The notes under the pieces were generated by a model. It made no database searches, was not told the DNA's origin, and saw nothing but the letters and a program-made list of their open reading frames with translations. A stretch of 64,000 bases of DNA from Geomicrobium sp. JCM 19039 (GTDB lineage: Bacteria > Bacillota > Bacilli > Bacillales > Marinococcaceae): NCBI RefSeq assembly GCF_000698145.1, contig NZ_BAXB01000013.1, positions 56,952 to 120,951 of the forward strand, written 5' to 3'. Shown here in pieces: positions 1-9,381 of this stretch (the first letter of the stretch is position 1; every line of letters begins with the position of its first letter). The position numbers were made by a program, and so were the translations under genes.

Positions 1-530
1 TCATTTCTGGCGGTTCTGTGCTTGGAAAAGCGATGCCCAACTTTTGGCTAGGTATCATGTTAATCCTCATGTTCGCCATTACGTATCCGTTCTTTCCAGT
101 CTCAGGGAGTGGGAGCTTTGCTCACCTCATACTGCCGGCAATCACGCTTGGAACGGCCAGTGCAGCAGAAATGACAAGAGTTTTGCGATCGAGCATGTTA
201 GAGACGTTAAATCAAGATTATGTTCGAACGGCCGTAAGTAAAGGGGTTAGAAATACGAAAGTCGTGAACTTACACGCATTTCGCAATGCGCTCGTACCGT
301 TTATTACCATTACATTTTTACAGACGTCCTCACTTGTGAGTGGGGCGCTGATTACAGAAGTGGTATTTTCCTGGCCAGGATTAGGTCAACTGCTTATTCA
401 AGCCATTAATGGCCGAGACATGGCCATTGTACAAGCTTCAATTTTTATGGTGGCGTTTATTGTCATTGCCATGAATCTTTTTGCTGACATATTATACCGC
501 GTACTTGACCCAAGAATTCGATACGATTAG
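1..530 (+). CDS. Dpp/Opp-type ABC transporter permease B, 5' end outside window
   Basis: This is the C-terminal part of an inner-membrane permease for di- or oligopeptides. The frame is open to the first base of the window (codons begin at base 3), so the gene starts upstream. Visible family features are an early PNFWLG motif, several hydrophobic segments, the cytoplasmic coupling loop with MTRVLRSSMLETLNQDYVRTA, and the typical C-terminus ending LADPxxRYD-like (YRVLDPRIRYD). It is 11 bases ahead of the second permease gene and belongs to a permease-permease-ATPase-ATPase operon. No substrate-binding protein is visible; it is probably upstream. Confidence 0.9.
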   Translation, partial: ISGGSVLGKAMPNFWLGIMLILMFAITYPFFPVSGSGSFAHLILPAITLGTASAAEMTRVLRSSMLETLNQDYVRTAVSKGVRNTKVVNLHAFRNALVPFITITFLQTSSLVSGALITEVVFSWPGLGQLLIQAINGRDMAIVQASIFMVAFIVIAMNLFADILYRVLDPRIRYD

Positions 531-541
531 GAGGTTTTCTC

Positions 542-1460
542 ATGCAAGCAGAGCAACAACTATCATCTTCAGAGTCCATGGCTAATCATAGTTTTTTACA
601 CACGCTAAAGCGTTGGGCCAGGCTTTTAATAAGAAGTAAAACTGGCATGGTAGGCCTCGTAATTACACTTTTGGTTACGCTGCTTGCAATCTTTGCTCCT
701 TTAATTGCACCGTATCCTCCCTCCGAACAAAATTACACGGCGATGAATGTGCCTCCTTTCTGGTTAGAGGGAGGAAGCAGTCTCATCTTCTTGGAACCGA
801 TAATCTTGGTAGGGATATGCTAAGTCGGATTATATACGGGACTCAAGTTTCACTGCTCGTCGGTATTTGTTCAGTTGTCGTAGCGGGGTTGATCGGAATG
901 TTCTTCGGTTTAATTGCTGGATTTTATGGTGGGTTTATCGATAATGTTCTGATGCGGATCGTCGATGCTTTTCTGGCTATTCCGAACATCTTGTTCATTC
1001 TTGTCATTCTTGGCGTTATCGGTCCTGGGTTATTGACGCTCATCTTTGTCATCGGCCTAACAAACTGGGTGATCTACGCCCGACTCGTTCGAGGAGACGT
1101 GCTTTCCATTAAGGAAAGAGAATATGTCAAAGCGGCACGGTCAATTGGGACAAGAGATCATCAGATTATTCGCAAACACATATTTCCGAATGTGATTCCC
1201 TCCTTTATCGTCATTTCAACATTGAGCGTAGCGACGACAATCGTATTGGAAGCTTCCCTCAGTTATCTTGGGCTTGGCGTTCAACCACCAACAGTTTCAT
1301 GGGGGGGAATGTTATCTGCAGGTCGAGATTACTTGGCGACGAGTTGGTGGATTGCCACCTTCCCTGGCTTGCCATTACGTTTACGGTCCTCGGCATTATT
1401 TTCCTCGGCGATTGGTTGCGGGACGTACTAGATCCTCGCTCACAGACATTAAGGGCGTGA
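542..1460 (+). CDS. Dpp/Opp-type ABC transporter permease C, split by two frameshifts
   Basis: This is the second membrane subunit of the peptide ABC transporter. The ATG follows AGGAGG at a good distance. The reading frame changes near base 780, where the expected HLLGTDNLGRDMLSR motif lies one base out of frame, and again near 1368, where WIATFPGLAITFTVLG is expected. Both changes are one-base deletions. Adding one base at each site gives about 306 residues, ending RDVLDPRSQTLRA at the TGA at 1458-1460, which is the normal family length. The coupling loop (EYVKAARSIGTRDHQIIRKHIFPN) is intact. The family assignment is secure. Whether the breaks are real or sequencing errors cannot be told from this sequence, but the pattern across the window favours error. 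Confidence 0.85.
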
Positions 1461-1490
1461 AAGTGACAACGACCATAAGGAGGTCAGGAC

Positions 1491-2480
1491 ATGAGTGAAG
1501 AGAAACACCTATTGGATGTGGATGATTTAAAGACCTACTTTTACACAGAGAATGGAACCGTACCGTCTGTAGATGGTGTCTCATTTCACATTAATAAAGG
1601 AGAAACCATCGCCATCGTTGGAGAATCAGGTAGTGGGAAAAGTGTCACATCGTTTTCCATCATGGGGTTGATTAAACCACCAGGCAAGATTGTAAGTGGG
1701 TCAATTCAGTTCGAAGGCAAGGAGATGACTTCGCTATCCAAACGACAGATGCGAAAAGTAAGAGGGAACGACGTATCGATGATTTTTCAAGAGCCGCTCA
1801 CTTCATTGAACCCTGTACTAACGGTAGGCTATCAAATATCTGAAGCAATATTGCTGCATCAAGATTTGAATAAGGCACAGGCCAAGGAGAAAGGAATCGA
1901 CATGCTCAAACGGGTAGGCATCCCGCGTGCTGATAAGGTGTACACATCGTTCCCCCATTCCTTAAGCGGAGGGATGCGTCAGCGAGTGATGATTGCCATG
2001 GCACTGTCTTGCAACCCTAAGTTATTAATTGCAGACGAGCCCACTACCGCTTTAGACGTGACGATTCAAGCTCAAATTATGCACTTAATGCGGGAACTTA
2101 CCGAGGAGCTGGATACGGCAATTATTTTAATTACCCATGATCTAGGGGTGGTTGCCGAACTCGTTGACCGTGTGGTCGTAATGTACGCAGGACAAGTCGT
2201 GGAGCAAGCCGATGTGTATACGCTGTTTTCAAATCCGAAGCACCCATACACTGAAGGCTTACTTGATAGCACCCCGCGGATTCATGAGATGCATAGCGAA
2301 TTGAAATCTATTCAAGGTACAGTACCTGTGCCAACAAACATGCCAAAAGGATGCCGCTTTCACCCTCGCTGTCCACATGCGATGGACATTTGTGCCCAGA
2401 AGGAACCGGAGATGACCACTTTGGATGAAGGACAAGTCCGGTGTTGGCTCTATGACAACAACAAGGAGGCAGCGGTATGA
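1491..2480 (+). CDS. Peptide ABC transporter ATP-binding protein (DppD/OppD-like)
   Basis: This cytoplasmic ATPase energises peptide uptake. It is intact at 329 residues. Walker A is GESGSGKS (about residue 43), the Q-loop is FQEPLTSLNP, the signature is LSGGMRQR, and Walker B is LLIADEPTTALD followed by the H-loop ITHDLGVV. The C-terminal extension carries the oligopeptide-transporter cysteine cluster (GCRFHPRCPHAMDIC) that marks Dpp/Opp ATPases. Its stop overlaps the ATG of the next ATPase by four bases (ATGA), so the two are translationally coupled. An AAGGAGG ribosome site precedes the start. Confidence 0.93.
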   Translation: MSEEKHLLDVDDLKTYFYTENGTVPSVDGVSFHINKGETIAIVGESGSGKSVTSFSIMGLIKPPGKIVSGSIQFEGKEMTSLSKRQMRKVRGNDVSMIFQEPLTSLNPVLTVGYQISEAILLHQDLNKAQAKEKGIDMLKRVGIPRADKVYTSFPHSLSGGMRQRVMIAMALSCNPKLLIADEPTTALDVTIQAQIMHLMRELTEELDTAIILITHDLGVVAELVDRVVVMYAGQVVEQADVYTLFSNPKHPYTEGLLDSTPRIHEMHSELKSIQGTVPVPTNMPKGCRFHPRCPHAMDICAQKEPEMTTLDEGQVRCWLYDNNKEAAV

Positions 2481-3515
2481 GTAAGAAAACGGCGATGGAG
2501 ACAAAGTCTACTGAATACCTTTTAGAAGTGAAAGGGCTAAAAAAGCATTTCGATGTCACACGAAGCCTTTTCGGGCGCAATAAGCAGTTTCTAAAGGCAG
2601 TCGATGGCGTCGATCTTATGATCAAAAAAGGCGAAACACTTGGTATAGTCGGTGAGTCAGGATGTGGAAAATCAACAACAGGCAATGTGATCACCCGACT
2701 GCTTGACGCGACAGCTGGTGAGGTATTGTTTGAGGGTGAAGATTTAATGAAGCTGAATAAAAAAGAAATTCGTGAAAAACGAAAAGACATACAAATGGTG
2801 TTTCAAGATCCTTTTTCCTCGTTAAACCCTAGAATGCGAGTGTTTGAGCTCATTGCTGAACCGTTACGCACACACAACATCGTCTCTGGATCAGCTTTAA
2901 AAGAGGAAGTCTATAAGTTGTTGGACGTCGTTGGGCTCGATCATTCCTTTGCTCGCCGTTTTCCCCACGAATTTAGCGGAGGCCAGCGGCAGCGCATTGG
3001 CATTGCTCGGGCGCTGGCGTTACAGCCGAAACTCATCGTCTGTGACGAACCCGTTTCTGCACTTGATGTGTCCATTCAATCGCAAGTGCTGAATTTGCTC
3101 GCACGACTGCAAAAAGAGTTTCAGCTCACGTATATATTTATTGCCCACGGCCTACCAGCGGTAAAACATATTAGCGATCAGGTAGCCGTTATGTATTTGG
3201 GGAGAGTGGTGGAATTAGCCCCGACAGAAGCCCTTTTTTCTCGACCGAAACACCCATATACAGAAGGCTTATTCACGCAATTCCTGTACCCGACCTACAT
3301 TGCGGGCAAAAACAGAAGGGGATCTGTTGGAAGGAGACTTGCCAAGTCCGGTGAATCCACCCCCTGGTTGTCATTTCCATACACGATGTCCATATGCACA
3401 AGAGAAATGTAAAACCGAGGAACCGAAACTGTTGAACACGACGGACGAAGGTCATCGAGTCGCTTGTCACTTCCCTCTTGAAGCAGGTCACGGTGTGATT
3501 GTGGGTACAACATAA
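2477..3515 (+). CDS. Peptide ABC transporter ATP-binding protein (DppF/OppF-like), two frameshifts near the 3' end
   Basis: This is the second ATPase of the peptide transporter. Walker A is GESGCGKS, the signature is FSGGQRQR and Walker B is [12 protein letters not shown]. The frame is lost around 3268-3295. Two one-base deletions (acg-gca-att, then gac-cct-aca) would restore [20 protein letters not shown] followed by the cysteine cluster [17 protein letters not shown], ending at 3515 with about 346 residues. Both deletions shorten runs of G or C. The H-loop reads [12 protein letters not shown] where the family usually has HDL, a small oddity. The ATG overlaps the previous gene's stop. Confidence 0.85.
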
Positions 3516-3540
3516 GTCAAGAATGTGGAGGAGAGCGTGA

Positions 3541-4791
3541 ATGAATCGTTGTTTGAAAAATCTTTATGACTATTTACCGGTACAGGAAGGGTTGTCATTT
3601 TTAAAGGATGATCATAATCGGACACTTGATGAGCAAATCAAGCTAACAGAAATACCTGCACCGCCATTTAAGGAAAAATTGAGAGCTTCCTATATGATAC
3701 AGGCGTTTGAAAACTATGGTTTGGAAGATGTTGAACAAGACGTTGAAGGGAATGTAACAGGGTTATATCGTGGATGTTCCGATCACCCGTTGCTCGTGGT
3801 TTCAGCTCATATGGATACGGTGTTTTCCGAAGGAACAGACACGACCGTACGTCGGGATAAGGAAAGGCTATACGCTCCAGGTATATTCGATGACACGCGT
3901 GGCCTTGCAGAAATGCTCTCCATCATCCGAGCATTACAGAAAAGCCAATTGCAAACAGGCGGGTCAATTCTGTTTGTTGCTACGGTCGGAGAAGAGGGCA
4001 TAGGGAATCTGCGCGGAGTAAAGGCGCTGTTTGATCATCGATCTGATATTTGTGGATTTATTTCCATAGACGGCACGAATGTCGGTCGGCTCGTATATGA
4101 AGCCACAGGGAGTCGCCGATACAAAATTGAATACACTGCGACTGGTGGACATAGCTACGGTGATTTTGGTTTGCCTAGTGCCACTCATGCTGCAGGCCGA
4201 GCGATAGCAACGATTGCCGATCATAAGTTGCCTGCACAACCGAAAACAACGTTTACCGTTGGGGAAATTCACGGTGGCACAGCGATCAATGCCATTGCCA
4301 GTTCAGCTCACTTCTTACTTGATATGCGGTCCACGAGTATAGCGGCACTCGACACGTTGGAATCGGAAGTGTTAGATGCGTGTAGAAGAGCCGCGGAACA
4401 AGAGAACTTCCACTGGGAAGCGGGAGATGATGTGAAAGTCAACATTACATGCATCGGAGAACGTCCAGCAGGCAGTCAATCGCAATCAGCGACGATCGTA
4501 CAAATTGCTGCGGAAGCGGGTCGGCTCGTTGGGATTAAACCCATTTTCCATGGATCCGGAAGTACAGATTCAAATGTACCGATTCACCTTGGCATTCCTG
4601 CGGTTACCGTAGGTCGAGGCGGGGAAGGTGGAAGTACCCATACATTAAATGAATGGTTTGCACCGGAAAAAGCATACGCCGGTCCTCAGCGCACATTCCT
4701 TGCAATGCTCGCACTTATCGGTATCCTCGGTACGTCTGACCCTATGCTCTCGTCTAGAAATGACGCGTCAATGATCTCACAAAATGAATAA
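3541..4791 (+). CDS. M20-family zinc peptidase (tripeptidase T-like)
   Basis: This is a predicted cytoplasmic metallo-aminopeptidase or carboxypeptidase-like hydrolase of 416 residues. The M20 metal ligands are visible in order: SAHMDT (about residue 92), GIFDDTRG (about 118), VGEEGIG (about 152), SIDGTN (about 180) and the C-terminal GGSTHTLNEW (about 362). Between the ligand sets lies the dimerisation lid domain (ATGGHSYGDF, GEIHGGTAINAI). It is directly downstream of the peptide importer in the same orientation, so cleaving imported peptides is a reasonable inference. The exact substrate is unknown. The ATG follows GGAGGAGAG. Confidence 0.85.
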   Translation: MNRCLKNLYDYLPVQEGLSFLKDDHNRTLDEQIKLTEIPAPPFKEKLRASYMIQAFENYGLEDVEQDVEGNVTGLYRGCSDHPLLVVSAHMDTVFSEGTDTTVRRDKERLYAPGIFDDTRGLAEMLSIIRALQKSQLQTGGSILFVATVGEEGIGNLRGVKALFDHRSDICGFISIDGTNVGRLVYEATGSRRYKIEYTATGGHSYGDFGLPSATHAAGRAIATIADHKLPAQPKTTFTVGEIHGGTAINAIASSAHFLLDMRSTSIAALDTLESEVLDACRRAAEQENFHWEAGDDVKVNITCIGERPAGSQSQSATIVQIAAEAGRLVGIKPIFHGSGSTDSNVPIHLGIPAVTVGRGGEGGSTHTLNEWFAPEKAYAGPQRTFLAMLALIGILGTSDPMLSSRNDASMISQNE

Positions 4792-4833
4792 AGGGTCAGA
4801 TGAAGCAAATTTAATGTAAATAAGGTGAAAAGG

Positions 4834-6282
4834 ATGCCAATCGAACCTGAAAAAACGCATACTCCACGAAAGCGCATCTTTACCGAGCCCGTCTATAAAT
4901 ATTTGTTCGTCTCCGCTGCTCTTTTGTTTCTTGTGATGTCCCGTTATTGCCGGTCCCTGCAGAAATGGGGGAACGAGGCTGGAGTACGCTGGCCATCGTA
5001 TTTCTAGGTATCTGTCTTTGGTTTACAGGATTAATCCTCCCGCAGTCACAGCAATGATGATCATTGTGCTCTTTCCATTGTTTGGTGTACTTGGCTTTGA
5101 AGAATCAGCCAGTACATTGGGTCGTGAAGTCATCTGGTTAATTATTGCCATGCTAATGATGGGTGCAGCCGTTGAAAAAACAGGGATGGACAAGCGGATT
5201 ACTTACAATATGTTGGTCTTTACGAGAGGAAACATGAATTTAATCACTCTAGCCCTCATTACTGCAGGTTTTATTCTTACATTTTTTGTTCCTAATGCAA
5301 TTGGTCGCGTTGTTGTGCTTGTTCCGATTGCGCTAGGCATTGTCCACTCCATAGGCGGAGATGAAAACCCTAATGTCGGTAAGGCGAGTATGTTTGCGAT
5401 TACGTATACGCCGATCATTTGTGCCGTCGGCTCATCACCGGTGCTACGGGATCGGTTTATGCTGCTAGCTTGTTTGAGTCGATGCTAGGATATAGCTGGA
5501 CCTATGTGTATTGGATGGTTGTCATGCTTCCGAGCACAGCTGCTACCTTGCTCGTATTGTGGCTCGTAATCAGCTGGATGTTCCCGGTTAAAAACGTCAA
5601 TAAACGTGCGGGTTTAGACTACTTCCATAAAGAAAAAGACAAGCTTGGTCGGATGTCTATGAATGAAAAAAAGCTTGTAGCGCTTTATGCAGTTCTCATA
5701 CTGCTTTGGATTACACAGCCTGTCCACGGTTTCTCCATCTCACTCTCAGCTCTGATTATCGTCATTTTTCTCTACCTTCCAGGTATGGAAATTATGGTGT
5801 GGAAAGAAACGGTGAAAACTGTCGATTGGTCAGTACCTATTCTTTTTGCTGCCGGATTTACGATGGCACTTGCCTTTGAAGCAGGGGGGATTGTCAGCTG
5901 GGCATCATCATTGGCATCAGCGCATCTGAACGAACTTCCGCCACTGTGGCTGGCTGCTACACTACTCGGTGCCTTTTCGCTCATTCGTATTGGGTTTACA
6001 AACATGACGGCAATGATTGCGTCAATGTTGCCAGTCGCATTAACGTTTGCCGTTGGCACAAGTTTTAACCCGGTGTGGCTCGGCATGATCTGTTTGGCTG
6101 CCTGCAGTACAGGGTTTCTTTTTCCGTCTCAATCCATTGGTACGATGACTACGTATTCATTAGGGTATTACACAAGCCAAGAACTTCTGAAAGTCGGTAC
6201 GTGGATCACAATCGCTGTTTTTGTGTTCACGTTGCTTGCTGCGTTTCTATACTGGCCATTCATTGGTCTGCCCATTCATTAA
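4834..6282 (+). CDS. SLC13/DASS-type anion permease, split by three frameshifts
   Basis: This is a polytopic membrane transporter that resembles the divalent anion:sodium symporter and arsenite-permease superfamily. The ATG at 4834 gives MPIEPEKTHTPRKRIF and then about a dozen hydrophobic segments (for example WLIIAMLMMGAAVEKTGMDKRI and RIGFTNMTAMIASMLPVAL). The frame shifts near 4940, near 5035 (a shortened C run before GCAGTC) and near 5432. Three one-base insertions give one protein of about 483 residues, the usual family size. Its position between peptidase genes suggests a role in moving amino acid or carboxylate products, but that is inference. A citrate/succinate-type or short-chain acid substrate is equally possible. 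Confidence 0.72.
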
Positions 6283-6300
6283 TAAAGAGGAGGAATTACC

Positions 6301-7512
6301 TTGAACAAACAAGTCCTTTCTGCAAACAAACAACTCATTGCTTCTGCTGTCGATACTCGTAAAGATGAACTGCGGGAACTTGCGCTCAACATCCACGCTC
6401 ATCCAGAATTAGGCTATCAGGAATTTAAAGCGTCAACATGGCTTAGTGATTGCTTGGAAAAAGACGGGTTCATCGTAGAACGTGGAACGGCCGGACTGGA
6501 GACAGCCTTTTCTGCTGTATGGGAAGGTAAACCAGGTGGACCGACACTCGGTATACTCGCTGAGTACGACGCCTTACCTGGTCTAGGTCATGCATGTGGG
6601 CATAATCTTATCGGCACATCATCCGTTGGTGCCGCCCTAGCATTAAAAGATGCATTTCCCGAGCTCCCTGCCAAAATTCAAGTGCTTGGTACACCGGCTG
6701 AAGAGGGTCTTGGCGGGAAAGTTATTATGTGCGAAGAGGGCGTTTTTGATGATCTTGATGCGGCGATGATGTGTCACCCAAAAAACCAAACGATGGTACT
6801 GCGCGGTGGTTTAGCTCGTGTAAGCGTAACGTTCAAATTTTTTGGAAAAGAGTCTCATGCCGCATCCGCACCGGAAAAAGGCATTAGTGCACTGGACGCA
6901 GTCATCCAAAGTTTTCACGCAATTAATAGCCTTCGTCAGTTTTTTACCGATGACGTTCGCATTCACGGTGTCATTACAAAAGGCGGAGATGCCGCAAATA
7001 TTGTACCGGGATACAGTGAAGCGCAGTTCCTGATTCGAAGCAATACACGGACAATGCTTGAAGAAGTGAAGGAGAAAGTCTATGCCGCTGTCCGTCAATC
7101 CGCTGCTAGCGTCGGCGCGAAGTGTGAGATTGATGAGCACCTCGTTTACGCTGAACGAAACACGAACGTATCCTTAGCCATGCTATTTAAAGAGAATCTT
7201 GAGGCCATGGGAATTGCTGTTCATGCCCCGCCTGCTCAAGGTGGTATTGGTTCATCAGATATTGGCAATGTCAGTCAAATCGTTCCGACAATTCACCCAT
7301 ATGTAAAAATTGGGGAAGCGACCAACCATACACATGAGTTCACTGAGGAAACGAAATCTGAAGGTGGAATTGCGGGTATGATCCAGGCAGCAAAAGCGCT
7401 CGCCATGACAGCTTATGATTTGAGCGTACAGCCCGAAGCACTTCAACAAGTTAAAGATGAATTCAAAAAATGGGAAGAAGAAAAGAACGATAAAGGAGTG
7501 GTGAATCAATGA
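6301..7512 (+). CDS. M20D-family amidohydrolase, first of a tandem pair
   Basis: This is a 403-residue zinc amidohydrolase of the AbgB/PM20D2 type, which cleaves N-acyl or dipeptide amide bonds. The start is TTG at 6301 behind a strong AAGAGGAGG site. Key motifs are HAHPELGYQEF (about residue 32), LAEYDALPGLGHACGHNLIG (about 85-104, with the metal-binding CGH), GTPAEEGLGG, MMCHPKNQT and the lid-domain segment SHAASAPEKGISALDA. It has about 60-65% identity by eye with the next gene. It overlaps that gene by four bases. The physiological substrate is not evident. Confidence 0.85.
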   Translation: MNKQVLSANKQLIASAVDTRKDELRELALNIHAHPELGYQEFKASTWLSDCLEKDGFIVERGTAGLETAFSAVWEGKPGGPTLGILAEYDALPGLGHACGHNLIGTSSVGAALALKDAFPELPAKIQVLGTPAEEGLGGKVIMCEEGVFDDLDAAMMCHPKNQTMVLRGGLARVSVTFKFFGKESHAASAPEKGISALDAVIQSFHAINSLRQFFTDDVRIHGVITKGGDAANIVPGYSEAQFLIRSNTRTMLEEVKEKVYAAVRQSAASVGAKCEIDEHLVYAERNTNVSLAMLFKENLEAMGIAVHAPPAQGGIGSSDIGNVSQIVPTIHPYVKIGEATNHTHEFTEETKSEGGIAGMIQAAKALAMTAYDLSVQPEALQQVKDEFKKWEEEKNDKGVVNQ

Positions 7513-8705
7513 TTACAGAAAACATTTCCGTAGAAAAAGATAAACTGCTCGTAGCATTAAACAATCATGACAACGCGTTGCGAGATCTAGCCCTGAAAAT
7601 CCATGCTCATCCGGAGCTTTCCTTCAATGAACAAAAAGCTGTGGGGTGGCTCACATCCTACCTACAAAAAGAAGGATTTAAGGTGAATCAAGGGGTCGCT
7701 GGTTTGGGAACAGCATTCACTGCCGAATGGGAAGGGGCACCAGGCGGTCCAATTATCGGGATCCTTGCTGAGTATGATGCCTTGCCTACGCTTGGCCATG
7801 CATGCGGACACAACCTCATTGGAACAGCTGCAGTAGGAGCGGCCGTGGCGTTAAAGGAGGCCTTTCCCTCATTGCCCGGGACGATAAGAGTCATCGGTAC
7901 ACCCGCAGAAGAAGGCGGAGGTGGAAAAATATACATGTGTGATGCAGGCGTTTTTGACGATCTGGATGTAGCGATGATGGTTCATCCTAAAAACAGTTCG
8001 ATGGTTCTGCGAGGTGGCCTCGCCTGCGTGAGCGCGAAGCTAAAGTTCTTCGGCAAAGAATCACACGCGGCTTCTGCTCCTGAAAAAGGCATAAGCGCCC
8101 TGGATGCAATGCTCAATAGCTATAGCGCCATCAATAGTTTGCGCCAATTCTTCACAGATGACGTTCGGATTCATGGGATTGTTACCCATGGTGGCGATGC
8201 GGCTAACATTGTACCCGGATACTGTGAAGCAGAATTTATTATTCGAGCGTCAACAAGAAAACAGTTGTTGGACGTTAAAAGCAAAGTTTTCGAATCAGCA
8301 CTTCAAGCAAGCCGTGCCGTTGGTGCGGAGTGTGAAATTGATGAAGGACTGGTCTATGCGGAGCGCAACAACAATAAAGCACTTGCCCATCTATTCCAAG
8401 CCAATTGGGAAACGATAGGTGTTGAAGTGGTAGAGCCCCCAAAGGTGGGAGGCATCGGGTCATCTGACATCGGCAACGTCGGCCAAGTCACCGCCACGAT
8501 TCATCCGTATATAAAAATCGGTGAAAGTATTAATCATACGTTTGAGTTTACAGACGAAACAAAATCCGAGGGTGGCATGATCGGGATGCACCAGGCCGCC
8601 GCAGGTTTAGCAATGACTGCATACGACCTTTGCACAGATGCAGAAGCGCTCAAAAACGTCCGAAATGAATTCGAAAATTGGAAAAAAGAAAACGAAAAAC
8701 AATAA
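7509..8705 (+). CDS. M20D-family amidohydrolase, second of a tandem pair
   Basis: This is a 398-residue paralogue of the preceding gene with the same motifs in the same order: HAHPELSFNEQ, LAEYDALPTLGHACGHNLIG, GTPAEEGGGG, MVHPKNSS and SHAASAPEKGISALDA. The ATG overlaps the preceding stop (ATGA), so the pair is translationally coupled. The two copies have diverged mainly in the C-terminal third and in the ends, which suggests an old duplication with possible subspecialisation of substrate. It is the last gene of the peptide-utilisation run. No obvious terminator follows; a GC-rich repeat region starts within about 50 bases. Confidence 0.85.
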   Translation: MITENISVEKDKLLVALNNHDNALRDLALKIHAHPELSFNEQKAVGWLTSYLQKEGFKVNQGVAGLGTAFTAEWEGAPGGPIIGILAEYDALPTLGHACGHNLIGTAAVGAAVALKEAFPSLPGTIRVIGTPAEEGGGGKIYMCDAGVFDDLDVAMMVHPKNSSMVLRGGLACVSAKLKFFGKESHAASAPEKGISALDAMLNSYSAINSLRQFFTDDVRIHGIVTHGGDAANIVPGYCEAEFIIRASTRKQLLDVKSKVFESALQASRAVGAECEIDEGLVYAERNNNKALAHLFQANWETIGVEVVEPPKVGGIGSSDIGNVGQVTATIHPYIKIGESINHTFEFTDETKSEGGMIGMHQAAAGLAMTAYDLCTDAEALKNVRNEFENWKKENEKQ

Positions 8706-8744
8706 ACACGAAGCCTAAGCAATAAGACGGGGACACGAATGAAG

Positions 8745-8945
8745 AACAAACATGCTGTCGGCGCGAGCCGCGCCGAAGTAAGACCGGTTTCGTCCGGCCC
8801 CGGTGGGGCCGCGCAAGATTGCTCGTTGTTTGGCAGAATTCCCAAACTGCGCGCAAGTTTGGCGAAATCGTAGCTAAAATCGGTAAAAAGCGCAAACTTG
8901 CGCGCAGATGGGGGAAACTCGCGCGCAGAACGCGGGTTCGTCCCG
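8745..8945 (+). repeat. Composite intergenic repeat, copy 1
   Basis: This non-coding block has two perfect GC-rich hairpins, TCGGCGCG-AGC-CGCGCCGA at 8758-8776 and CGGCCCC-GGT-GGGGCCG at 8795-8811. They are followed by AT-richer sequence carrying several CGCGCAAGTTT / AAACTTGCGCG / ACTCGCGCGCAGA motifs (8849-8935). The same parts in the same order occur on the opposite strand at 59725-59925. The hairpin loops differ between copies while the stems stay paired. A third partial hairpin (GTCGGCGCGCGCGCCGA) lies at about 9026-9042. The remainder of 8946-9289 holds no supportable gene. Function is unknown; REP-like dispersed elements are the nearest concept. Confidence 0.7.
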
Positions 8946-9289
8946 CTCCTGCCACTCCGCCCCCCCTGCGGCAACCGGCCCAAAAACCATTCTCTGCATC
9001 CCCATAGCCAAACCCCTAACATCTTGTCGGCGCGCGCGCCGAACCGACGCCGGTCTTGCTTCGCCCTCGGCCCGCAAGCGTTCTTTCTACCCTGTCTTTT
9101 ACTCCCCACAAAAAAAAATCAAAAAAAAGTTTTAAAAATAGGTTTAGTTTCTTTGAAAATGGTGAATATCATAAGTAACCCCATACCCCCTTAGTTATAT
9201 ATATGACCGGGCGCTATCCCCTGAATGCGAACGGTCGCTGGAGTGAATGAGAGTACATAGAACTCTTCAGAAGCTCCGGTACATATTGG

Positions 9290-9320
9290 AGGCCGCAAGA
9301 GGATCGCCCTCTTGCGGCCT
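9290..9320. terminator. GC-rich terminator-like hairpin
   Basis: A perfect 13-base stem, AGGCCGCAAGAGG paired with CCTCTTGCGGCCT, has a five-base loop. The following bases (tacgcgtttctt) are only moderately T-rich. It lies between the end of the plus-strand peptidase run and the convergent NlpC/P60 gene. Confidence 0.55.
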
Positions 9321-9346
9321 TACGCGTTTCTTCCTATTATAAAGAA

Positions 9347-9374
9347 AACCCGCAAGGCGGCTGCCTCACGGGTT
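9347..9374 (-). terminator. Terminator of the NlpC/P60-SLH gene
   Basis: On the minus strand, just after the stop codon, AACCCG...CGGGTT with an inner AGGC/GCCT stem is followed by TTCTTTATAA. This is a plausible rho-independent terminator. Confidence 0.6.
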
Positions 9375-9381
9375 GGTTCAC

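Noticed and set aside
542..1460. Calling the split genes true pseudogenes
   Set aside because: The breaks are single bases, often in homopolymers, and repair gives full-length proteins in all cases, so sequencing error is more likely; not provable here.
8534..9194. Several overlapping open frames on both strands around the GC-rich block
   Set aside because: Composition is driven by the hairpin repeats; no start signal and no recognisable protein pattern.
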